From positions 6,354,001-6,418,000 of the forward strand of contig OU015649.1 in NCBI GenBank assembly GCA_907165275.2: a stretch of DNA of 64,000 nucleotides, in the 5' to 3' direction. The notes beneath the pieces are model-generated. The model was given only the letters and a program-made list of their open reading frames with translations. It had not been told where the DNA came from and did not search any database. The position numbers were made by a program, and so were the translations under genes. Source of the stretch: Zygaena filipendulae. Its lineage: Eukaryota; Arthropoda; Insecta; Lepidoptera; Zygaenidae. Below, piece by piece: positions 24,446 through 34,900 of this stretch (its first letter is position 1; the number at the start of each line of letters is the position of its first letter).

Positions 24446-25233
24446 TAGCGCCAAAAATCTCTCATATCAAAACTCCTAAATTACCACATGCATGGCTTTG
24501 CTGAAATGCATGATTGTAATAAATTACATATGATTTACATATTATACATATTTTACTAGTAATTTTAAGTCTTTTGTTTGTGGCAGATTAATCATACTAT
24601 TTTTTACTATTTATTTATTCACAAAATAAGAATTAATATGTTGCACTTTGTGTTAACATCGTCCTTTTACTTACAAAGCTGCGACTTTAAAAGAGAATGG
24701 CAATACTAATTCTGATTTTGATTGGTTCAACCATCAACAATTGGTTCAACGATTGGTTCAAAATTCTGTTATTAATTTTAAGACATGTTTAATTTTATGT
24801 TTTATGTTGAGATATTAAATTGATTTCCACTTTTCATATTGTAACGTACTTATACTTATATAGAAATTTTGTAACAAAAATGGCAAACAAGAATTAGTCA
24901 CTAATTCTTTATGGATTCGTGAAGCTCGGTTCGGTGCGCTGGAGAACTGAATAAATCATACATGAAGCATGGAGCGTCTAATCGTGTTAATGTTCTGCAT
25001 AAAGTTAAAGATCGTAGCTCGGACGGGCGCTCGATCGATCACGATCCAAGGACGGTGCGAGAGCTCCATCGGTATGCATCCTGAGTGAGGCGACAAATAT
25101 GAAACCCGATCATGCTGAAAAGCGTAGCACTTAAGCGTCAATGAACACTTAACGATATTTTCAGAAAATTCACCAAACAGATTGCTTATTGCCACGACGA
25201 TTAATATGTAGAACACAGATAAATATTTATAAC

Positions 25234-25403
25234 CAGCTGTGCCCCGAGGTTTCACCCGCAGGAATTCCGAGTTAAAAAGTATCCTATGTCCTTCTCTGTA
25301 CCCATAACAACGTGCATGCCAAATTTTATCCAAATCTGTTCAGTTGTTTTTGCGTGATTGAGTTACAAACATCCACACTTTCACATTTATAATATTAGTA
25401 GGA
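25234..25403 (-). repeat. Non-autonomous Helitron
   Basis: CAGCTGTGCCCCGAGGTTTC at the reverse 3' end and TATAATATTAGTAGGA at the reverse 5' tip. Body shortened. Confidence 0.7.
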
Positions 25404-26220
25404 TAACCATTAAAGCACAATATATACAGTTTTTTAACTGGTTATTTATTATTTTGCGACTTACCTTAAACACATTCAAGCGTGTTATATCTGGGTTCAA
25501 TTTCAATAAAAAAAAAAAAAAACACAAACTCACTCATTTTGTAGTAAAAATAGTAGAATAGAAAAATAGTTATACTCTCTATTAATTATTATCTTGCCAT
25601 AAAATGTCTTCTTCTTTAATTAAGGCCACAAACAGGTCTATCGCAATAATTTTGCCAGTGACAATGTTTTAGTAAAGATAAAAGTTTTGAATAGATCCGA
25701 CAATGCCACTTCATTAACTCATTCCAGTGATTAATTTTCTTTGATCTTATTAAGCAATGACTAGTATGCTTTGCTTTTGAGACGCATCTCGTGTAATACT
25801 TATCTAAAATTACGTAATAATACTTAATAGATAAATAATAATACTTCTATGCCGTTTTATAAAAATAGGTGTTTAAAATAAAAAAAATTGCAAAAAATTT
25901 TTACTCATTAAAATGTTTTGGTCACAAACATTTAGTGACCGAAAATTTATTGAATGAACATTTTGCTGTGCGATATAGAGCAGCAAAATGTGAACCATTA
26001 CAAAGGCTCTGCTCGTCACGCCGCGGTTGATGATTGATTGCGAATCTCTTTTGCCCTTTTTGGAAAAGCACTTGCGTAACAAAATATCGGCCACATTTCA
26101 TAAATTTCTAGACAGATAACCTATAGTATATTTATTTGAAGTGAATAACTTCAGGCGGTGAACCCACTATGAAACGTAGTATATAATACCTGCGGTCTGA
26201 GTAATATTTTATTGGATTTA

Positions 26221-26631
26221 TTAACAAAAAAATTAAAACCGACTTCCAAAAAAACAAAACTGAAAAGCTAAAAATAAAATGCTAAAATTAACAAAATACC
26301 GATTTAATCCAAAAGACAAAAACACACGTAATATTATTATTGGTTTGTACTACCACTGATCGGTTTGAATTCGGTGACAAGCCCGCTGGTGTCTGCCCAC
26401 TTGGGTTGTCCTGCTCACGAAGAGCTGGTGGCGGGAGTCGACTTAGCCCATCTACCCCCTCCATATTTGGCTTGTCACCGACTTCATACCGATCAGTGGT
26501 AGCACAAACCAATAATAATATTACGTGTGTTTTTGTCTTTTGGATTAAATCGGTATTTTGTTAATTTTAGCATTTTATTTTTAGCTTTTCAGTTTTGTTT
26601 TTTTGGAAGTCGGTTTTAATTTTTTTGTTAA
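26221..26631. mobile_element. Near-perfect fold-back element
   Basis: Arms 26221-26384 and about 26467-26631 are reverse complements. They read the same for about 130 outer bases and differ at a few inner ones. The arms start TTAACAAAAAAATTAAAACC. A unique centre of about 80 bp separates them. Matching 74-codon frames on the two strands (26288-26512 minus and 26340-26564 plus) are a result of the symmetry. Related fragments are at 15161-15270 and 57870-58010. Confidence 0.85.
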
Positions 26632-26755
26632 AAATTATTGTTTATTTTTCGCTTTTAAGTGACTTAGTTGGTAATTTCTTTAAGTTATAATAGCCTAATG
26701 TCAACTGCTCATCACCTTTTACAAAATATTACTTTTCCCGACGCAGGGACGTTAA

Positions 26756-27498
26756 TTGTTGAGGAGTTCTCCTAGTGCTTCACCATCAGTTCCACTTCAC
26801 CATATACATTGTGACGGGCATAAATTGTTTAGAAACCATATTAAAGTTAACGATTCAGAACCCGTGAAATACCTATTATTGAGTAGTTCCGATGACCATC
26901 TGTGGTCTTCATCATCAGTTCCACTTCTTCAAATTTTGCTTTCCGAAAGCAAATAAACGATTTACTATAAAAAATACTAAAATTGCTAGAGGTGTACCTA
27001 TAATTTTTGAAGAGTTCCCTCGATTACTCCAAGATCCCATCATCAGATCTCAATTTGGTGACAATGGAATCGATTTGGGAGTATCCCCTTTCAAACAAAA
27101 AAACAATTTTTGAAATCGCTCCAATCCGAACCAATGAAATAGGTATTATAGTGAAGTAGTTCTGATGACCATCCGTGGTCTTCATCATCAGTTCCACTTC
27201 TTCAAATTTTGCTTTTCATCAGCAAATGAACGATTTACTATAAAAAATACCCAAATCGCTATAGGTGTGCCTATAATTTTTGAAGAGTTCCCTCGATTTC
27301 TCCAAGATCCCATCATCAGATCCCGACTTGGTGGCAATGGGACCTAATTGGGAGTAAACCCTTTCAAACAAAAAAAGAATTTTTCAAATCGGTCCAACCG
27401 TCTTCGAGTAATCGATGAACATACATAAAAAAAAAAAAAAAAAAAAAACATACATACAATCGAACATAGAACCTCCTCCTTTTTGGAAGTCGGTTAAA
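26756..27498 (+). repeat. Tandem-monomer repeat with poly(A) and conserved tail
   Basis: Two full monomers and one partial one, offset by 273 bp (matching points 26892 and 27165). Each carries GATGACCATC, GGTCTTCATCATCAG and GAAGAGTTCCCTCGATT. A long A-run near 27428 and the tail GAACCTCCTCCTTTTTGGAA then GTCGGTTAA follow. Similar tails lie at 2842-2885 and 11541-11575. The poly(A)-like end suggests retroposition; the family is not identified. Confidence 0.7.
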
Positions 27499-27703
27499 AA
27501 TGACAATCAGGGGAGCTAGTCGTGTCTTAGTGTATTTAATCCACTATTTCACACGTAACACAAGATTTATATCAATACACAGCCGGATATGAGCTCCGTG
27601 CTTTCGTTCTTTTTGCAGAAGAGATCGCCTGTCTGTCAATGGTTTCTCCTTTGGTTAAATAAATACTGTGGAAGTGCACGAGGCTTGCGGGCAGCGGTTT
27701 GTC

Positions 27704-27806
27704 AGTTCGCAACGAAAATAGCAAATTTTGTTTCAATCGCAGCGCGGGCGTTGTTGTCGTGTTTGTGTTCCATTAAATTACACGAACGCCGGTTCGGGTC
27801 TGTTAA
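27704..27806 (+). promoter_or_regulatory. Possible first exon / start region of neuroligin
   Basis: Less AT-rich than its surroundings. It has an arthropod initiator-like TCAGTT at 27702-27707 and ends at a possible donor GTAAAC (27807). It lies 350 bp before the 54-bp exon. No TATA box or downstream element was recognised. A start further upstream, in one of the GC-rich patches near 17.9 or 24.3 kb, is equally possible. Confidence 0.3.
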
Positions 27807-28158
27807 GTAAACATTTTTGTTAGGTACGTACCTACTTTACACATTGTCCGTAACTTCGTCCCCACCATTATATTTCTTTGTTGACATGGGTATGTGGTTA
27901 TAAGGTGGCTATTTACTTTTTATTAACGGAATTGTCAAATATCCGAATACATTTTTAAATTTAGTATTTGCGATTAATAAAAATATATTTGTATTTTATA
28001 AACAAAGTAGGTATTTATAATAATAAAAAAAACACCTGTAGTGGGAGAAAATGTCTATTAAAGTTCGTATGAAAACTAGCCTTGATGATCCACCTTAACT
28101 ATTACTTATCAAAAATCATTTCGACGTGTTCACCGAATCTCTACTTTCATTGTTACAG

Positions 28159-28212
28159 ATTACCAATGGTTTGTCAATCGAGACACAGTCACACGCCAGA
28201 AACATGATTTGG
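28159..28212 (+). other. Probable untranslated neuroligin exon (54 bp)
   Basis: A 54-bp segment bounded by a strong acceptor (ctttcattgttacag) and a consensus donor (GTGAGT), 391 bp upstream of the likely next acceptor at 28604. It has a short ORF (28166-28207) and a second ATG at 28204 that overlaps its stop as ATGA. No coding similarity to anything was recognised, so it is called 5' UTR. Confidence 0.55.
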
Positions 28213-28603
28213 GTGAGTTATTATAATATTATCTAGGTCCTTTTTGCTGTGAATATTCCTATGCACCTTTAGAACCATAATATTATATTGAGTCTGTTTA
28301 ATAATAATAATGTGTTGCATCGGATGCATTATGACAATATAATTATGGCAAGCTTTGTTAACAGCTTAAAAAAAGTTTCTCTTTTTCATAGTATTACTTT
28401 ATAAGAAGTACAAAACGATTCGTTAAGAAACTACATGACTGATTTTATTACTTTATTTTAATATTCTATATACCTATGGCCTATGGGTAGGTTTATTAAG
28501 ATATACTCAGCCTGAAGTTGGTTTTAGGTAATATTATGGTATACTTACGTATGGAAGTCAGTTCAAGGTTTGTGTTTTTCTGTTAATGTATGCGTGGTGC
28601 CAG

Positions 28604-28762
28604 TGGGCGCGAGCCCGGCAGAAAGGTGTGTCAGGATGAGCTGGCCGAGGCCGGGGCGTGGCCGGCGCGCGAGCACGGCGGTGCGGCGGGCCGCGTGATG
28701 CGCCCGGGCGCGCACGTAGCCGGCGGCGCGTCGCCCGCGCCCGCGCCCGCGCGCCCTAAGTG
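28604..28762 (+). promoter_or_regulatory. Neuroligin 5' leader with two chained upstream ORFs
   Basis: GC-rich leader joined to the ATG exon; the likely acceptor is gtggtgccag at 28603, with 28621 or 28634 as alternatives. Two short ORFs are visible in genomic DNA: 28636-28698 (21 codons with stop) and 28698-28763 (22 codons with stop). The first stop overlaps the second ATG as TGATG, and the second stop overlaps the neuroligin ATG as TGATG. Stop-start overlaps of this kind favour termination-reinitiation in systems where it has been studied, so translational control is a reasonable inference. Confidence 0.7.
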
Positions 28763-28953
28763 ATGCGCGCGGACCTCGCCGCGCTCTACGCGTGGCTCGT
28801 CTGCTGCGCAGCCGCGCTCTCCTCGCACAAATACAGCACGCGCGTCGTGCGCACCAAGTACGGCCCGCTGCGGGGGATCGTCGTCCAATCGCATCCGCAG
28901 GTCGAGGCCTATCTCGGCGTTCCGTATGCGACGCCACCCCTCGGCAGCCTCAG
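28763..28953 (+). CDS. Nlg: Neuroligin coding exon 1 (signal peptide, start)
   Basis: Residues 1-64. It opens with a hydrophobic leader (MRADLAALYAWLVCCAAALS) and continues into the start of the cholinesterase-like fold, with the typical stretches TKYGPLRGIV and YLGVPYATPPLGSLR. The ATG at 28763 was chosen because an in-frame TAA at 28757-28759 lies just upstream and the leader follows directly. The exon ends CAG|GTGAAT, phase 2. It is very GC-rich compared with the surrounding intron DNA. Confidence 0.93.
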
Positions 28954-31900
28954 GTGAATTTTACACGAAAAATTATCACTTTTAAATAATATAATGTCCT
29001 TGTTCGTAACTGGTTACATTGAAGGAAATTTCATTATTTTTACATAATCGATTACGTAGAACTGGTTATGCAGGTGGCCAAAGGGGAATGATTTTGTAGT
29101 ATTCCTACTCACAACTTCATTTACATATTTTTTGGAAAAAAACAGACATAAATACAATATACATATTATATTATGTAAGTTACATCAAAAAATCTAAAAT
29201 TGAACATGATAACTTAGGCCCTAAACTTTCTGAATATGTATTTCTTTACTATACACATTGTATGGTGGATGACATATATTTATGTAACTATAAGAAATGA
29301 AGTCGGTGTGTCTACAATTAAGGATTAGGTACACGTCAATACTCTGCAGAAATAAAGCGATAAAATATAGACACACACAAAATCGGCGACGAGGTTCCTT
29401 TCGTAACGAGACCACTTACGACTCTACAACAGCCCCTTAGTAAAGTTGACAATCTATAAAATCGTTATCGCTGTGGAATACTAAGGAACGTATCGTCATG
29501 TCACGTGGCGTGGTCACGAAGAATCATTCAAACAAAAGTTCAATTTTGCGTTTCATTGTCAACTTGACTTAGGGGACAGGGTTGTAGAGCGTGGTGTTGT
29601 GTGTAGATACATGCCACCGGTGACGCCGTCCCAGTGGCGCGCGACGCGGCTGGCGGACGCGGCGGGCCCCGCGTGCCCGCAGGCGCCGCCCGCCGCCGCG
29701 CCCCGCGACGACGCGCTACTGTTGCACCCGCGCGCGCGCATCCGGCAGCTGGAGCGCCTGCTGCCACTACTCGCCAACCAGAGCGAAGACTGCCTTTATG
29801 TTAACCTCTACGTACCCGTTGGTGGTATGCTAGTCTAGTACCTATATTATCTATAATAATAATAATAATTTAGTGGTTCTTTGTTTACCTAATGCAACAT
29901 AAATAGCCTAAAACTGAGTAAATATGAATACAAATTTAGTGAAAAATGCAAAATTTAATGTATTTAATGTTAAATGGACATAGATAAGCAATAGTGTGTT
30001 AACCCACACTGGAGAAATTTTAAGTAAATCGTGTTTTAAAAGTAGGAGCGCCATTTTGTATCGACATTTTTTATGTTCAATATTTAGTTACATATTTAAG
30101 CAATGTAATAAGGTAAACACATAATTAAAAAACGTTCCCTAACTCTCAATAAACATGTTATTGCTTATCTACTTCCAAATATATTGCAATATTACACTAT
30201 TAAAAAACTGCAATTTACAGGTCGGCACCTTTTTCCGGTTGTCTTGTGAAAACAAATCAGTTTCAAATCAGTTTTACATATCTTTGTAAATACCTAAAGG
30301 AGTACGAGTATATCTTGCTATCTTCAGTATTACCTAATGGTATTTTCCCTTATGTATTTTATTAATATCCTAATGATAAATGTTCTATTTAATCATAGAG
30401 AATTAGGGGGAAATCGTCATTAGTTAATTGGTAGTAAATACTTACTACTTATTGATACAAATACTAGATATAATTTTTACCGTATATTAATGTCGTAGCA
30501 ATATTTACTCTCGATAATATTTTCTGTAATGCGATATTTGACCGTGGGGTTTAATAGATGATAATAGATAGGTATGATATTAGTTTCGGTCCAACTGTGT
30601 TTTTTCTACCCTCTGTCTGCGAATATCATGTCATGATAATAGCAAGCAATAATATTATGATCATAACCGGGAGTCGCTCTTGTTTGTGGACGAGAGATAT
30701 AGAAATGGTGATTCGCCGTGTCTCGCGGCGATCGTTAATCCTTGCCAGCAAGCAGGCTTATCCATACTTTAATTACGTGATTTGCGCACTAATTCGGTGT
30801 CCATTATACGGGGCTTGGACAAAGTGATACGATTGGAAAGGACATACTCGTTATTGCATATTGATATAGAAATCTCTTTACGCAGATTCACTGTTGAAGA
30901 TGGTGACAGATGCAGTGATCGAAGAGAATATAATTAAACAGTGTGTTTTAAATATTACGATTTCTTTTGTGAAAGTTTTTGGATCGATGATTGTATCTTG
31001 GATATTAATAACATTGACGACGCGTAACCAATATCTACTATCTATGAAGAGCGAGGACGCGAGAATCTATGCATTTTTCAATTTTATCAATCAATACATA
31101 TGTATAAAATTCGTTGTCCTGAATGACTGATGGATCAACGCACATCCTAAACCGCAGATCGTAGAGACCTGAAACTTGGAAGGTGTGTTCTTTGTATGAC
31201 GTAGGCATCCGATAAGAAAGGATTTTAAAAAATTCAACCCTTAAGTGGATGAAAAGGGGTTGCAAAGTTTGTATGGAACGATTCCGCGGAAACTTCGACT
31301 TTATCGCGGATGAAACCGCGCGGAACAGCTAGTCTTTCATATTTCTACATGGCCAATGTCCTTTAATACTTATAATGTCATTGAGCAGAATAAAATGCGT
31401 TCATCTTTAAAATTGATCGTAATAAAAACATTCCATTCAATTGTCTTATTTTATGAGAATAACAGTATAAAATGAATATTAAAACTGAAAGAAGAATATT
31501 ACCTATTACCGCAGCACGCAATACTATTTTAATATTTGAAAAAAAAAATCCGTAAGCTGTTTATCTATCTTAGCAACAGTAGATCGCATGGTTTAGAAGA
31601 CTGTCACGAATTCGTAACTAATTCTGTGTGATTTTTATTTCATTGTTTTGAAAGCTTGCCTCTGGCTGTAAGCACTGAGCAAATAATCACTACGTTTTAT
31701 GAGTCGGCACTTTCATACTAATCGCTGAACCGATCTATGAAAGCATTTTGTGCCAACCTTGCCAATGCAATATATGACGCGGTCATAGGGATTTGGTTAA
31801 GGGTTCCAAAGTTGGTAAGGAAGTTCGCGCATAGATCCATAGTAACTTTTGCTTGAAGGGAGTATCGCTGGGCTGGCTGTAAAGCTGGCTTAACTTGCTC

Positions 31901-34900
31901 TTTGTAGCTTTTTGTCAATCGTATGTTTTTTGGGACACTAAAATAAATTTGCTTGATTGAATTTGTTCTATAAGTAGGTATATGGAGTTAAATTCGTCGA
32001 ATTATAATATTGTATTGTAATAGCACAGAATGAACAAAGTAGACAAGTTGTGAGCCCTCACACAACAGCTGGCAGCGACACCGCAACGCTACGCAGAAAT
32101 CTACACTGCCATTTATAAAAATAATACCTAACATATTTTTACTGAATAAATAAATCCCACCAAAAACATTTGTATGTAAAATGTTGCCAAGACGAGACCA
32201 TATACGACTCGCTTTGTCAAATATTTATCAGATCTCATGTAGAGTCAAGCTTCTAACTCTACAAGGCCTTCTTCACAAACTTTCAGTTTTCAAATTACAT
32301 AAAAAATTTCAGCTTTCTAGAACATTAGATAGGAAATACCCTAAGACGGGTTCAAAAAACGATGAAGCACTTCGAGAAAAGGTATAGGTAGTGCCCTTGC
32401 GCTTTGCTTGGCTCGTCTTGACGGCAGCACTACCGTGCCCCCAGATAAAAAATCTATAACAGCGTACTTACCTACTGCTAGCATTTTCTCAACTCAATTT
32501 TCGTATTGGCGCTGTGGAAAGCAGCAGAAACAGTGACTGTAATCCAATCTATTCAAATACTATTAAGATCTTAAAATATATTCACCATGCTGCATGCAGC
32601 GCTATGTTTGCTGACTTCCTCTGACCTCCGAAGAGCACCAAATAAATTAATAGTCTACTATAATACGCATCGTATTTGTCAAGAGAAAATGGCGGCGGAA
32701 GTCGTGGAGGGTATTGAGGCCTCAATTCCGTAGTGCATTGCAGTGCATTGTGCCCCCTGCAAGCAGTGCGGAAGTGAGGCTGAGGCACCCTGTGGCGTCA
32801 CCTCAAGATACATCAGCCAAGCTGGAGTACTCGTATTATACTTAATTTCCTTTTAACCTACAAGTAAGTTCTAAAAATATGTATAGTGACGATTCGAGAC
32901 ATAGGAAAAAAAGGTCGGTTTAACCATGTACCTACATATATTATGCTTTTCACTTTACCAAATAAAAAAACTGTTAAAATTTATTTACACAGCATTCAGT
33001 TTCAACGTTTCAACGTACCTACTCTTACTATTTATCTATGATGGGTGTAAAATTTTATGGAAGTAATAAATGGTAAATGTAATAACATTAGATTTAAAAA
33101 AAAAACATATGCAGCATTGGAAAATAATAAATATTTTTAACTTATTTAGCGAGTGATACCACTTTGAATGCGTTTTAAGAGGAAACGCGGGCTGGAAAAC
33201 ATTTCACACACATTTGGCACATTCAATTCTGTTCAAACACGTACAGGTGAATTTTTTAACATTTTTTTTTTAGCTAGGAATAGTAGGTACCTGTTGATTT
33301 TGAAAGGATAGATCACATGTAATATTGCGCCAATAAATAAAGTGTTTTTTTAAAAATAATATTGTAGTAGGTATAACAATAAAAATATTTCACAACACAC
33401 AGATCTACTAGTCTTGATCTCACACTCTCGTGTCGTGGAAACCAGACAGGTCCACACGCCCAGACTGGAACGCGGAACCTTTGACATTGAACTTTACTTA
33501 CCAGAATTTTATCCTTATACGTATACCTTACCTAGTTACAATACATTGTGATGGTGCAATAATGGGACCATTGTTTTTTCAAATCAATGGATTCGATCAA
33601 ATTTGTAAAAATCGGCGTGTACAATTTTAGTTTTTATCAAAATCGGCCCCAATACTTCTTTGAGCATGTTTCGCTATATTCTTTGTAATTTTGGGTTTGG
33701 CTATGAACGCTTGAAAGTACTTAATTCTTAAAATAATTAAGGAAAAAAAAGGCGGGAGCATAGAACCATGGTTTTCTCTAGTGTCATTATAAAGGGAGAA
33801 AATAGGAATACGTTTTTATCATTTTGTACCGATGAAAAGCATCTCACGTTTCCTCTTAAACGAAATATCTAAGTGTAGAGTCAACCTTTGTAAAAGGTCA
33901 CACGGATGTCTTTTCACAGTTGACTTATTTTTGTTAGTAAAAATGATTTGTTGCTTTTATTATGGTTCTTTGATACAAAATACATATTATATTACAATAC
34001 TTACACCTTTTTATATGTGATTTATTTTTGACTGTGCCCAGTGTAATCGATTTGGCTGGGCGTCCAAGCTAAAAGTACCAGTTCTCGGTATTTAGTTTCC
34101 GAGATATAAGCAGTTTTGTAAAGTTCGGTGAAAAAATTGCGTCCGCGATTTTAATCTTAATCTACAATAATATATAAAAATCTATGTAACAAGCAAGTGG
34201 ACGTGTGTTTTTTTATTTCAGACAAACTTTTAAAATGCTTTTTCTCAAATCAAGCTTTTTCAAAGTTTTAAATTCAAATGTCTGTAAAAAAAACTGTGCT
34301 AGTTTTTGAATATTTTTTCAATCCTTACTATATCAATTGGCTACTTGACAAATTCTTTTTTTTAGTCCGTTGTGTAGATTAATAAAAAATATTGAACACG
34401 TATTTTTTCTTTTTTTTTACGTAATCAAAATGAGTTGAAATTTCGCGTGACGCCACAACTCGTTGCAGTTTGTATGGGGCTTATACTGAATATTGACGTC
34501 ACGAGTCCCCCACCCTAAACTTGAATGCACTTTATTTATGTTTATTTTCATTAATTTGAAAAAGCAAAAAATACAAGTCTATAATTTTTTTATTTTCTAA
34601 CTGACGGACTAATTAGAATTTTAATTTTCATACCCTGGAGAATACCCAATTGACTATTCTAGATACCGAATCTAGTCTTAACTAAATACCCCACTACTGG
34701 TACCTTTTTACGTGGACGCCCACAAATGTTTTCTCATTATGTTGTTTTCATCAAACCCTGAGTGTGTAGGTATTTATTAGGCTTATAAGGGGTTGAATGG
34801 AGGGACAAATTAAAGGATTTGCCTTTTAGACAACGTAATATATATATATTGTGTCATGAATTACTGATGTAAAATGAAGAAGGGTACCTACTCATGGTCC

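Noticed and set aside
28563..28937. Long Arg/Ala-rich frames on the minus strand over exon 1
   Set aside because: Shadows of the GC-rich neuroligin leader and exon.
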